IMG/VR virus record: IMGVR_UViG_3300024313_000368
Location: 1 to 44,314 of that record
Origin: a virus
Direction: 5' to 3' (one strand)
Length of the DNA: 44,314 bases
Each line of letters opens with the position of its first letter. The first letter of the stretch is position 1. The notes beneath the pieces were generated by a model. That model ran no database searches and was not told the DNA's origin. It worked only from the letters and a program-made list of their open reading frames with translations. The position numbers and the translations under genes are program-made. Positions 34,376 to 41,928 of this stretch are shown here, piece by piece.

Positions 34376-35673
34376 TAGCTAATTCTCCATATTGGTTGCC
34401 CTGTTTGTTGGGTCAAATCCGTTAATGCCCAAACTAGAGCGTCTAATCTATCAGGGGACTTTCGACCCTCGGGTGTAAAAGATGTCAGCTGGTCTTCCAA
34501 TGCTTTAAACTCTCCAACATGATGAACCTTGCCTTGCTCATAAAGCGCCGCGATTGGTTCAGCCCGTATAATCTTGCCTCTACTCGCCCTTACAGCAGTG
34601 TAAGGTATTTGCCTATCTATTGTTCTTACCACTCTTTCGACCAAATCTCCACCATTATTGACTTCAGCTATAAGTCTATCAGCATTATATTTATGAAAAA
34701 CATGAACAGCTTCACGCGCCCAAGTGTCAGGGCTTCCATGTAAACTTCTATCTTCTAGTACATAAAACTTACCATTGGAGCATCTGCCAGCTACAACAAT
34801 GCCTGTTTCATCACTGCTTTCCGTGTTTGTTACCGCTGGGTCTACTGCAACTACAATTCTTTGTAGGTCTGGCAAATTTTCAGGTTTAAGCCTAGAACCT
34901 TCAATCATATTCCAATTCCAAAGAGCGCCCTCAATATCCTCAAGAACCTCTGCATATAGCTCTTGTCTACCTAGTCTTGTGCCTTCGTATTTTTCTTTAA
35001 GCTGTGCCAGAGCTCCAGCCGCTAAGTTTTCTTCATTATCAAAAGTGCTTCCGCGAGTAATCACAGTTCCTGTCCGTTTAAGCAAATTCTTGATAAGAGG
35101 CGTTGGTTTGGGTGTTGTTGTTATTACACATTGTGGATTATCGCCAAGACGCAAGCCAAACATCAGCTGATCAAATGTTTCTGGATAAGGCCACGCGGCT
35201 ATCTCATCACACCATGCTCTGTGAAATTGCGGACCACGAAGTCTATCTGGTTCTGTTGCCGCAAAGCCTTGTATGACTGAGCCATTATACAACCTAATCT
35301 CTTGAGCAGTATTATTATAACCCTGACCGCGTCCAGATAGGAGGCATTCTTTAGGTAAATAAGAAAGTATTCCACTCTCACCGCCGAATGCTACTCTCTT
35401 TAAGTCTCCAAATGTAGGCACAACAACTGCAACTCGCGTGTTAGGGTTCTTTAATGCATATACAGCCGCATCAGCGCCGCCGGTTCTTGTTTTTCCCCAT
35501 CCACGACCAGCAAGTATAAGCCATACAGCCCAATCACCCATAGGGGTAACTTGTTCGTTTCTCGCCGTATCAACCCAATCACTGTATAGTGTGGCTAGCC
35601 CTTTGTGACTTTTTCTCGGCAAGTTCGTCCAATTGGTCAATAATTCTTGTGAGGCTTGTTGGGATGCTGTCAT
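34375..35673 (-). CDS. terL: Terminase large subunit, 432 aa
   Basis: WLILAGRGWGKTRTGGADAA holds the Walker A motif (56-62), AWCDEIAAWP the Walker B acid pair (156-157), and TTTPKPTPLIKNL the coupling motif. The nuclease half has RIVVAVDPAVTNTESSDETG and ends in SPDRLDALVWALTDL, as in GTA/Terminase_6-type large subunits. It pumps and cuts the DNA. The start overlaps the small subunit gene by 95 bases, and the N-terminus (LATLYSDWVDTARNEQ) before the Walker A motif is needed by the family, so the overlap is real. Confidence 0.93.
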   Translation of the reverse strand: MTASQQASQELLTNWTNLPRKSHKGLATLYSDWVDTARNEQVTPMGDWAVWLILAGRGWGKTRTGGADAAVYALKNPNTRVAVVVPTFGDLKRVAFGGESGILSYLPKECLLSGRGQGYNNTAQEIRLYNGSVIQGFAATEPDRLRGPQFHRAWCDEIAAWPYPETFDQLMFGLRLGDNPQCVITTTPKPTPLIKNLLKRTGTVITRGSTFDNEENLAAGALAQLKEKYEGTRLGRQELYAEVLEDIEGALWNWNMIEGSRLKPENLPDLQRIVVAVDPAVTNTESSDETGIVVAGRCSNGKFYVLEDRSLHGSPDTWAREAVHVFHKYNADRLIAEVNNGGDLVERVVRTIDRQIPYTAVRASRGKIIRAEPIAALYEQGKVHHVGEFKALEDQLTSFTPEGRKSPDRLDALVWALTDLTQQTGQPIWRIS

Positions 35674-36145
35674 CTGATACTACCTGTCTAATTTCTGCGG
35701 CTTCACCTAAAGCAAGCTTGCCAGCCTTTTGAGCCTTTAGGACAGTTTCGGCTATGTCCTTTAATTCTGGAGTTGATAGGCTATCTCCCCCTGTTGCACG
35801 ATCTTGTTGAGCCGCTAATGTTAGCTTCCTACCAATCCTTGCAAAGATGTTTTCCGATAAAGTCATTGCGGTGTCATCAAACTTATCAGCCTTTTGAGCT
35901 TTGCGTTTTGCCCTTTGGATAGACCTTTGTGCTTCATATTGAGATTTAAAATGGTTTCTTTGGCCTTGCCAATCTCCATCTTTTGATCTTTTGTATGCAG
36001 TCTTAACAGGTAAATCGTGTTTTTTGATTAATTCATCTATTGTTGGGAATACCCTAACACCATCATCAATGTAGCCTTCAACAAACTCTAATCTGAGCTT
36101 TTCTGTCTTAACCTGATCTAATTTACTGTCTGAGCGTGGAGACAT
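35579..36145 (-). CDS. terS: Probable terminase small subunit, 188 aa
   Basis: It lies directly before the large subunit and overlaps it by 95 bases. The N-terminal part (FPTIDELIKKHDLPVKTAYK) is a helix-turn-helix-like DNA-binding unit; a basic linker (SIQRAKRKAQKADKFDDTAM) and long helices follow, ending in TSLTRIIDQLDELAEKKSQR. The start at 36145 with AGAGGG upstream is preferred over an in-frame ATG at 36181 that overlaps the kinase gene without a ribosome site. Function is assigned by position, size and the DNA-binding region. Confidence 0.75.
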   Translation of the reverse strand: MSPRSDSKLDQVKTEKLRLEFVEGYIDDGVRVFPTIDELIKKHDLPVKTAYKRSKDGDWQGQRNHFKSQYEAQRSIQRAKRKAQKADKFDDTAMTLSENIFARIGRKLTLAAQQDRATGGDSLSTPELKDIAETVLKAQKAGKLALGEAAEIRQVVSDDSIPTSLTRIIDQLDELAEKKSQRASHTIQ

Positions 36146-36159
36146 CTGACCGCCCTCTC

Positions 36160-36696
36160 TTATTCGCCTGTTTCTAGCCATTGTAGCAATTCTTTTGCCA
36201 TTTGTATAGAATGAGATGGTTCAGTTAATGATCTATGCTCTACCTTTGTCCCAAACTCTGCGGAAATGTTGCGTATTTTTGTGGCTCTACCCTTTAAGAA
36301 TACATCACTTTGGGTATCTCCCCTTTGTACGTGCCTTTCATGCAAAACCTGTTTTGATGCACTTAAAATAATAATCCTTAAATCATAATGCTGTTCTATT
36401 AGCTTTAAATTATCTTTTGTGAATAACCTGTCGCCTTCAAATATTATATGCCTCTTCCTAAGTTTCACATATTTTTGAAAGTCTTTATTAACCGCCATTG
36501 ATAGTCTGTCTGTACCTAAAAAAGTCCCACCAGAGTTATAAAGACCCATCAAGCTTACTAAGCTATCGTTATTAATATGACCTCGCAAAAGACCACCTTT
36601 TAAATTATGTGTGACCTTCATTGAATTATAAACTTCTTTCATCATGGTTGTTTTACCAGTTGCGGGTTCTCCCCCTACAGCTACACATCTCAACAT
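36160..36696 (-). CDS. P-loop kinase, likely 5-hydroxymethyluracil DNA kinase type, 178 aa
   Basis: CVAVGGEPATGKTTMMKEVY carries a Walker A (GEPATGKT), followed by HIIFEGDRLFTKDN as a Walker B-like strand and RIIILSASKQVLHERHVQRG as a lid-like helix with Arg residues. This is the layout of small nucleotide/DNA kinases. The gene is coupled (TGATG) to the amino acid:DNA transferase gene. In phages that hypermodify thymine, a P-loop kinase phosphorylates 5-hydroxymethyl-dU in DNA to make the leaving group used by that transferase. The kinase fold is clear; the substrate is inferred from the operon. Confidence 0.72.
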   Translation of the reverse strand: MLRCVAVGGEPATGKTTMMKEVYNSMKVTHNLKGGLLRGHINNDSLVSLMGLYNSGGTFLGTDRLSMAVNKDFQKYVKLRKRHIIFEGDRLFTKDNLKLIEQHYDLRIIILSASKQVLHERHVQRGDTQSDVFLKGRATKIRNISAEFGTKVEHRSLTEPSHSIQMAKELLQWLETGE

Positions 36697-37697
36697 CAGA
36701 ACATACTCCTCATAAAATCACCCTTTTTTAAGAAATCACTAAACTTATCTTTTTTTATTTTTCTTGAAGCCGCCAACATAGGGTGAATTGTTTCTCTTCT
36801 AGCTTGCCAATAAACATCCCAGTTTACACCAGTCCATCCATCATTCTGCACTCTGCTAATTTCTTCTGCCTGTCTATCTAGGTAATATCCAAGATAGCGC
36901 CCGTCTCGCTCACGGAATATCTTCTTAAAGGAGCAAAGGCATGTTTCCATATCGTAAAAGTCACCCTTTGTACCAAATCTACTGTTTGTCTCGCTTAGAA
37001 TAGAACCAGCTTCTAGCTCAAGCATTTGAACCTGACTATCATCCAGCTTTTGTCCGGCAAGCTCCTCTAGACCCAAAGCATATAACAAGCCTGTCCTGTG
37101 GCTCTTACTTCCCTTATCATCCCTGAGAACAAGGTCTGGGGGCTCGGTTTGTATATCAGCGCATTGCTTTAATGCTTGCATGTAAAACCAAGTGGAATAT
37201 CTTCCAAACTTATATAAAGAACCGCTTATCTCTCCCCATAGAGCTTTGAATGGGTCATTTGTAGAGCGCATAATCTTTTCAAACTTCGCTCTTTGTGTTC
37301 CGTCTGGATTATTTGTATGAACCCATTCGTAATAAGAGGAAAATTGCTTTGGGAGGTGGCCTTTATTATACTTTGTATCTGTCTGATATCTAAGTCTTTT
37401 ATAGTTTATATTGTTCCATTCCTCAAGCCTCTTCTCCCCAACAAGCTCAAAGTCTGGGAACTCATTCCATATTACCCAAGAAGTCGGAGCATAATAAGTA
37501 GTTCCATATAACCAACAAACCCATAGTCTTTGCTCTATATTAAACTCATATCGGTCAAACATATATTTCATCATCCACAAAGCGGGGTCACAATCTTTAT
37601 ACCTCAAAGACCAAGCAAACCATCTAATGAATGCCTCTTTGCGATTATCTTTTTTACGATAATCTATATTTGTTTGAATAAAGCTTTCCGAAGCCAA
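36696..37697 (-). CDS. Amino acid:DNA transferase (ADDT / alpha-glutamyl-putrescinyl-thymidine pyrophosphorylase-like), 333 aa
   Basis: The helical protein begins DNRKEAFIRWFAWSLRYKDC, then YMFDRYEFNIEQRLWVCWLY, GTTYYAPTSWVIWNEFPDFE and RLRYQTDTKYNKGHLPKQF. I recognise this from phage proteins of the ADDT/aGPT-PPlase group, which displace a pyrophosphate from 5-pyrophosphoryloxymethyl-dU in DNA by an amino acid or polyamine. The start is a TTG at 37697 with AGAGGT upstream and a 34-base overlap with the GNAT-like gene; no nearer ATG keeps the conserved start. Together with the kinase next to it, it is the centre of the hypermodification pathway. Confidence 0.75.
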   Translation of the reverse strand: MASESFIQTNIDYRKKDNRKEAFIRWFAWSLRYKDCDPALWMMKYMFDRYEFNIEQRLWVCWLYGTTYYAPTSWVIWNEFPDFELVGEKRLEEWNNINYKRLRYQTDTKYNKGHLPKQFSSYYEWVHTNNPDGTQRAKFEKIMRSTNDPFKALWGEISGSLYKFGRYSTWFYMQALKQCADIQTEPPDLVLRDDKGSKSHRTGLLYALGLEELAGQKLDDSQVQMLELEAGSILSETNSRFGTKGDFYDMETCLCSFKKIFRERDGRYLGYYLDRQAEEISRVQNDGWTGVNWDVYWQARRETIHPMLAASRKIKKDKFSDFLKKGDFMRSMF

Positions 37698-38281
37698 GCT
37701 GATTTTACCTCTTTTATTGCGCCCATTACTTGCGCGGCTTTTTTTACGCCGAAACTATGATCTTCTAGACCTTCAGCCTTTAATTTTTGTATAACTTTCA
37801 CATCAGGTAAGCACACTATAGGGTTTTCAATTGCTTTCTTTCTAAATTCTAATTGTTCTTCTCTAGTAGCAAAAATGGGCTGATCTGACCTTAATGAACC
37901 TGTTGGGTCTACTGCCCAAAAAACAAGGCCATTTCTATAGTGCCAGCTAACGCTACTAGGAGTGCAACTCATTTTCAGCCTACCCATATCATGCTGTATA
38001 GAGTGTTCTAAGAAACTATCCCAAGCTTTTGAGGCGTATCCCTTTCCCTCTTGGCCTTGAACTGTGCATATTTCATATAAATTCACATACCTAGTTCTCA
38101 CAGAAAAAGTCGCGTATATAACACTCTTAATTCCATTATCATCATGAACTAAAGGCGGATACCTGTCATAATTGCCAAATCTTTTCCAAAGACTATGTGA
38201 TGCTGAAAGGAATTTAGTATTTCGACCATCTTTTGAGTTTTTTATGAGGTCTAAAATTTCCTCTTCTTCTGTCAGCCTCAT
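37664..38281 (-). CDS. GNAT-like acetyltransferase, 205 aa
   Basis: YVNLYEICTVQGQEGKGYAS resembles the beta4-alpha3 acetyl-CoA loop of GNAT enzymes (Q-x-x-G-x-G-x-A), followed by KAWDSFLEHS and a strand-helix pair with LVFWAVDPTG. The remaining part is charged. The start overlaps the amidotransferase stop (ATGA). In thymine-hypermodifying phages acetyltransferase-type enzymes process the amino group added to the base, so I infer a late step of the same pathway here. Substrate and activity are not proved. Confidence 0.65.
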   Translation of the reverse strand: MRLTEEEEILDLIKNSKDGRNTKFLSASHSLWKRFGNYDRYPPLVHDDNGIKSVIYATFSVRTRYVNLYEICTVQGQEGKGYASKAWDSFLEHSIQHDMGRLKMSCTPSSVSWHYRNGLVFWAVDPTGSLRSDQPIFATREEQLEFRKKAIENPIVCLPDVKVIQKLKAEGLEDHSFGVKKAAQVMGAIKEVKSAWLRKALFKQI

Positions 38282-38949
38282 GGCTGTAAGTCCTCAAAGC
38301 CTTCGACCATCGCATAAGCCATGTGACCGGTTTTAATTGTGACACGATGATGTTCACCCGCTTTGCATCGCGTTAAATGATGAAAGTCACCGCTTCTGTT
38401 GAAAATATCTTCAGTACTTGCAACATAACAAGCGCCTGTTTCATCGTCATAGTCATACCAAAGCGGCCTTTGACCATTTCGGAAGAAACCTAGCTCTTCT
38501 CCATTACCTTCTGCAACTAAAAGCGCACATGAAATAGAAGCCTTTGGGAATGCCTCCATAGGGTGTAAATCTTTTTCAAAAGCTAATAACAATAGTTCAG
38601 TGTCATTGCGCCCTGTGGTCTCAAACCCATAAAACTCTTCCCATTCCTCCGGTGGTAGCTGTGTTACTACTCCATTATGGGCAATAGAATAATCTTCCCC
38701 TGCAATCGGTTGATTATACTCTAAATCACTTGTTGAATATCTACAGTGTCCAATTATTGCTACAGTTTTGATTGTAGGAATTTCAAACAAGCTGGCTTTT
38801 ACGGGTTCTTTGATGGTTTTGATAATTCCATCTTCAAAGTAGCTTATACCAGTAGCGTGCTGTCCTCTTATCATAGCTTGGAGCAACATTTTTCTAAATA
38901 AAATCATGTCGACACCATTTGGGTCAAAGGCGGCAACTATTCCACACAT
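38278..38949 (-). CDS. Class II glutamine amidotransferase (stand-alone glutaminase domain), 223 aa
   Basis: The chain starts MCGIVAAFDP, with Cys2 as the N-terminal nucleophile after Met removal. AIIGHCRYSTSDLEYNQPI holds the Arg and substrate loop, SIAHNGVVTQLPP the Asn-Gly oxyanion pair, and GRNDTELLLLAFEKD the glutamine-binding Asp. These are the signatures of GATase type II domains as in GlmS and PurF. No synthase domain is fused, so it should hand ammonia to a partner, or make Glu from Gln. It is encoded one base after the oxygenase gene, so a part in DNA hypermodification is likely by context. Confidence 0.85.
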   Translation of the reverse strand: MCGIVAAFDPNGVDMILFRKMLLQAMIRGQHATGISYFEDGIIKTIKEPVKASLFEIPTIKTVAIIGHCRYSTSDLEYNQPIAGEDYSIAHNGVVTQLPPEEWEEFYGFETTGRNDTELLLLAFEKDLHPMEAFPKASISCALLVAEGNGEELGFFRNGQRPLWYDYDDETGACYVASTEDIFNRSGDFHHLTRCKAGEHHRVTIKTGHMAYAMVEGFEDLQP

Positions 38950-38950
38950 A

Positions 38951-39898
38951 TTATTGCTCCGCGTTAAGACCAGTTAAGTCTTTTCGACCCTTGATAATCT
39001 TTAATTCTTCATCTGCATTACCGCACCGAAACATATTTTCTCTATAATAACTTACAATAGATATACGTTCATAAGGTTGTTTCGCTTTTATTTCTAAGTT
39101 TCCATGCCATTCATGTACGTTGAAAAAACAAATATCAGTATTTCGCACGTCAAATCCAACTCGGTAGCGCGGCAAACAAGTATATCCACCTTCAAACTTA
39201 CCCGCTTGCAAAACAGCAATATTACCGAAACCTCCTTTGAAGTCTCCAGCATCTGTATGTATGGCTGTTCTAAAATTTTTATTGACTGTGACTGTCGTGA
39301 AAACTGTATCGCCAATCAAGAAGTCTGCGTTTGTTTTTTGCGCCATTTCATTTTGTGCGCTCCAACGATCAGGGCATGCATCTTTAAATTGATCAGATAT
39401 GTGCTTTATATATGGGTAAGCGCCACGAAACTGATCAAAGTTTTTTTCTGTCCAAGCAGTTTGCCGGCAATAAGGAAACCTCACTGTTCGGTCAAAGTAT
39501 CCAATTATACCGCTTTTTACTGTTTTGGCTCTTAAAGTGTTTGAAACATATCCATCTTTTGTGATTGTAGCAAATCTCTTTTGTTTTTTCTCACCACCAA
39601 TAACACCAGAATATCCTGTAAGTGTTTTATCTTCTGATGCAGTAAACTCACCAGCCGCGCTTCCACGATTATTTGTTGGTGTCGCGGCATGTCTTAAAAT
39701 ACCATATGCCTGTTTACATAACGCTTTAGGTATTACATTTTTTCTAAACATAAAAAGAGGATTGCCATCGCTATCATAAGCATCACAATCATAATCAATT
39801 ATGTGGTCAATTTCGTCGTTTTTTATCAGAGAACCTGAACGCTCTCCCCATTCTTCAAAAGTTCCGTGAGCTTTCGCTTCATAAATCTTTACACTCAT
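38951..39898 (-). CDS. TET/JBP-like 2-oxoglutarate/Fe(II) dioxygenase, 315 aa
   Basis: The catalytic core has TVTVNKNFRTAIHTDAGDF with H214-x-D216, then GFGNIAVLQAGKFEGGYTCL and a DICFFNVHEWHGN segment with the distal His at 262 or 265 (265 more likely), and R278 in YERISIVSYYREN as the 2OG anchor. The N-x-R-G element (NNRGSAAGEF near residue 80) and the GG-Y/F-x-x-LPRYR phrase fit the TET/JBP group that oxidises the methyl of thymine or 5-methylcytosine in DNA. It overlaps the ParB-like gene by 20 bases. With no C5-methyltransferase gene here, thymine is the likely substrate; this is inference. Confidence 0.78.
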   Translation of the reverse strand: MSVKIYEAKAHGTFEEWGERSGSLIKNDEIDHIIDYDCDAYDSDGNPLFMFRKNVIPKALCKQAYGILRHAATPTNNRGSAAGEFTASEDKTLTGYSGVIGGEKKQKRFATITKDGYVSNTLRAKTVKSGIIGYFDRTVRFPYCRQTAWTEKNFDQFRGAYPYIKHISDQFKDACPDRWSAQNEMAQKTNADFLIGDTVFTTVTVNKNFRTAIHTDAGDFKGGFGNIAVLQAGKFEGGYTCLPRYRVGFDVRNTDICFFNVHEWHGNLEIKAKQPYERISIVSYYRENMFRCGNADEELKIIKGRKDLTGLNAEQ

Positions 39899-40499
39899 TT
39901 GATACCGCCATATATACTGCGTCTGTTAAATTATCTATACCATGTTTTTCTTGTATCTTCACGCACATTTGTTTGAATTTAGGCTCTGTATCAGTGTCTA
40001 AATAAAGCATTAGCATTTTTACATGATTTGCATTTGCACCATCCAAATCATTAAATTCTAAGCTCTCATCAATCTCATCAAGCTCCTCATCAAATTGCAT
40101 TAAGTCTTCACCAGACATTCTTGCAATCTCATCAAGGTCAAATCCAGTGAGATTTAAGTCAAAATCTAGTTCTTGAAGTGCTAAAAATTCTGACTTTAAT
40201 AACTCTTTGTCCCACTCAGCGAGCTCTGAAGTCTTATTGTCAACAATCCTGTAAGCCTTTTTTTGTGCTTCTGTAAGACCTTTTGCTATCAATACTGGCA
40301 CTTCTTTCAAGCCCATGCTTAAAGCCGCTAGGTGGCGCGTATGACCGGCCAAAATAATCTTTTCTTCATCGACAACTATCGGCTGTTGCCATCCAAATTC
40401 CTTAATACTGTCAGCAACCTTTTCTACAGCGGCAGAATTGTCTCTGGGGTTCTGATCATAAGGCAGAATTTCTTCTATTTTGATTTGTTCTACTTTCAT
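39879..40499 (-). CDS. ParB/Srx-like domain protein (without methyltransferase), 206 aa
   Basis: Residues 1-90 (IKIEEILPYDQNPRDNSAAV; SIKEFGWQQPIVVDEEKIIL; AGHTRHLAALSMGLKEVPVL) form a ParB N-terminal-like domain with the GHTR motif. The next part (AYRIVDNKTSELAEWDKELL; LDFDLNLTGFDLDEIARM) is the linker usually followed by a DNA methyltransferase in phage ParB-MTase fusions. Here the chain ends instead in an acidic region, and the neighbouring gene is the TET/JBP-like oxygenase. It is the first gene of the leftward late operon. The role may be DNA recognition or nucleotide hydrolysis. Confidence 0.82.
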   Translation of the reverse strand: MKVEQIKIEEILPYDQNPRDNSAAVEKVADSIKEFGWQQPIVVDEEKIILAGHTRHLAALSMGLKEVPVLIAKGLTEAQKKAYRIVDNKTSELAEWDKELLKSEFLALQELDFDLNLTGFDLDEIARMSGEDLMQFDEELDEIDESLEFNDLDGANANHVKMLMLYLDTDTEPKFKQMCVKIQEKHGIDNLTDAVYMAVSNECKDL

Positions 40500-40561
40500 C
40501 CTGATAGCCTTTTTTTACTTATTTGTAATTTTTGTAATCATAAATTGCATGGAACGCAAAT

Positions 40562-40590
40562 AAAAAAGACCCCTGCCATAAGCAAGGGTC
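40562..40590 (-). terminator. Terminator of the leftward replication operon
   Basis: GACCCCTGC (40568-40576) pairs with GCAAGGGTC (40582-40590) with one wobble and a 5-base loop; on the - strand TTTTTT follows (40562-40567). It lies after the stop of the 40626-41123 gene and before the ParB-like gene, so it divides the replication operon from the modification/packaging operon. The 40500-40625 gap holds nothing else that I can support. Confidence 0.8.
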
Positions 40591-40625
40591 AGTCAAATCA
40601 GTAATGATCTGGCGTTTGAGAGCAG

Positions 40626-41123
40626 TCAAACATCGTTATATTCGTTAATTTTTACCAGATTATCAAGTGATAATTTATAAGGCTTAATATTGTCTGATGT
40701 AATAAGACCTTTGTTGAGCATTTCTTTCAATCTAGTACCACTTAAATAAGTTTGACAAACAGCTTCACCATTTCTTATTCTTTTTGCATTAATAACTAAT
40801 GGATTTGACCAATCATTAGTGTCAGTCCCAATCTGTTCTTTTAATTTAAAGTTTTTTGAATTTTCCCGAACACCCTTCATAAACATGGCTATTGAAGGCC
40901 ATTTTCTAGATACTTGGCTTTTACGAACATATCTCGCAACTTTTTCTAAATGCTCTTTAAATGCATGATCATCAAGATTTGGTAGCTCACTGTTTATATC
41001 TTCAACCATTAGCACCATTTCTTCCCTTGCCGCGTTTTCATCAAGGTGGCTTGGGGGCTCATACCTCTTCAATAAATTAAAAAGCCAAGCCGATACCAAT
41101 TGTTTTCTATGTTCATATCTCAT
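40626..41123 (-). CDS. Replication-associated hypothetical protein, 165 aa
   Basis: The start overlaps the stop of the initiator-like gene by 4 bases (ATGA). The product is helical and charged: HRKQLVSAWLFNLLKRYEPP, REEMVLMVEDINSELPNLDD, then VSRKWPSIAMFMKGVRENSK. The position after an O-like initiator is that of helicase loaders or loader-like partners (as lambda P), and the K-WPSIAMF phrase is frequent in such small phage proteins. No P-loop is present, so it is not a DnaC-type ATPase. The role is inferred from context. Confidence 0.6.
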   Translation of the reverse strand: MRYEHRKQLVSAWLFNLLKRYEPPSHLDENAAREEMVLMVEDINSELPNLDDHAFKEHLEKVARYVRKSQVSRKWPSIAMFMKGVRENSKNFKLKEQIGTDTNDWSNPLVINAKRIRNGEAVCQTYLSGTRLKEMLNKGLITSDNIKPYKLSLDNLVKINEYNDV

Positions 41124-41806
41124 TTGTTTTCTATCCCTAATACTCCACCCCGAAAGAGGCGGTCTAAATAATCTGATGATGATGTAGATGCTATTTCTTC
41201 CAACTCATCATCCCATCTGCCTTGATTGAGCCAAGTTGCAGGGTGAGGTATAAATTTCTTTTCTTTTTTCGCTACACTCACAGCAAACGGCTTAATAGCA
41301 TCAAGTATCACATCTACACCAACCGAATGAGAAGCTTTGATAAAAGCTTTCTCTGCATTAGTCTTCCCAATTTTCCTTGGATAACAATTCCAAAACTCTT
41401 TAAATCCGAGCTCAACTGATCTTAATATGGTTTTACTTACCTGTTTAGATATTACCTGTTTATGGGGGTGTCTCTCTGATACGGGGGGGAGTGTCTCTGA
41501 GACACTAGGGGGGGTGTCAGGCTGACACTGGGGTTCAACTTCAAATGATAAGAAATACCTATTGGATGTTTGACTGCCATTTTCTCTCTTGGCCGCCTCC
41601 ACACTAAGATATCCTTTTACTTGTAGATTTTTTATTGACCTAATTACAGTAGACTTTGAAAATTCTACATCTTCAACAATCTTTGAAATGCTAGGAAAGC
41701 ATCCATAATCAGGATTATGTCTATTAGCCAAAGCTAACAATACCATTTTCTCATGCACAGTAAGCTTTCTTTGCTTCCATGCCCAATTCACTGCTTCAAA
41801 GGACAT
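41120..41806 (-). CDS. Replication initiator-like protein (lambda O-like layout), 228 aa
   Basis: Residues 1-90 form a winged helix (HTH_36-like): WKQRKLTVHEKMVLLALANR, FPSISKIVEDVEFSKSTVIR, SIKNLQVKGYLSVEAAKREN. A Pro/Ser-rich linker follows (residues 92-115), encoded by three 23-bp palindromic iterons. The C-terminal part has FKEFWNCYPRKIGKTNAEKA and KEKKFIPHPATWLNQGRWDD, a unit common in phage replication proteins. By analogy with lambda O, the winged helix would bind the iterons within its own gene and the C-terminal part would recruit the helicase system. The gene is preceded by a short leader frame. Confidence 0.75.
   Translation of the reverse strand: MSFEAVNWAWKQRKLTVHEKMVLLALANRHNPDYGCFPSISKIVEDVEFSKSTVIRSIKNLQVKGYLSVEAAKRENGSQTSNRYFLSFEVEPQCQPDTPPSVSETLPPVSERHPHKQVISKQVSKTILRSVELGFKEFWNCYPRKIGKTNAEKAFIKASHSVGVDVILDAIKPFAVSVAKKEKKFIPHPATWLNQGRWDDELEEIASTSSSDYLDRLFRGGVLGIENK
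41437..41528. other. Candidate replication origin: 23-bp iterons beside an AT-rich region
   Basis: Three 15-bp palindromic units start at 41468 (GTGTCTCTCTGATAC), 41491 (GTGTCTCTGAGACAC) and 41514 (GTGTCAGGCTGACAC), exactly 23 bp apart and separated by G-rich 8-bp spacers. Since 23 is not a multiple of three, the repeat is kept at DNA level. On the downstream side of the gene is an AT-rich stretch with a direct repeat TTACCTGTTTA (41437-41447 and 41452-41462). Lambda has the same order of iterons and AT-rich DNA inside gene O. Confidence 0.65.
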
Positions 41807-41855
41807 TTTTAATCCCCCTTGCGCTTGATGTATTTAGTGTTATTATAGTTTCCAT
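41796..41855 (-). CDS. Possible leader peptide before the initiator gene, 19 aa
   Basis: An ATG at 41855 with a GGAGGTC site upstream opens a 19-codon frame (METIITLNTSSARGIKNVL) whose stop lies just inside the initiator start, so translation could be coupled. The same GGAGGTC string is used by other early genes of this phage. The frame is too short for a functional prediction. Confidence 0.35.
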   Translation of the reverse strand: METIITLNTSSARGIKNVL

Positions 41856-41928
41856 AGATGGCGACCTCCATTTAGATGTTATTGGCCATGTCCTTGATGT
41901 AAGTAGTGACATGGCCTTTTCATTTTTC
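41819..41928 (+). ncRNA. Candidate OOP-like antisense RNA with promoter and terminator
   Basis: On the + strand, TTGCGC (41819-41824) and TATTAT (41841-41846) could form a promoter with 16-base spacing; a start near 41852 would give an RNA of about 75 bases. It would end at a perfect 9-bp stem GGCCATGTC/GACATGGCC (41884-41892 with 41908-41916) followed by TTTTCATTTTT. It is antisense to the initiator leader and reaches the 3' end of the HTH gene, as OOP RNA does between cII and O in lambda. The hairpin is certain; the promoter is weak by eye. Confidence 0.42.

Noticed and set aside
40500-40567. A promoter for the ParB-to-terminase operon
   Set aside because: A leftward promoter is expected after the terminator, but the possible -35/-10 pairs (such as TTGCGT with TACAAA) are too weak to choose by eye.
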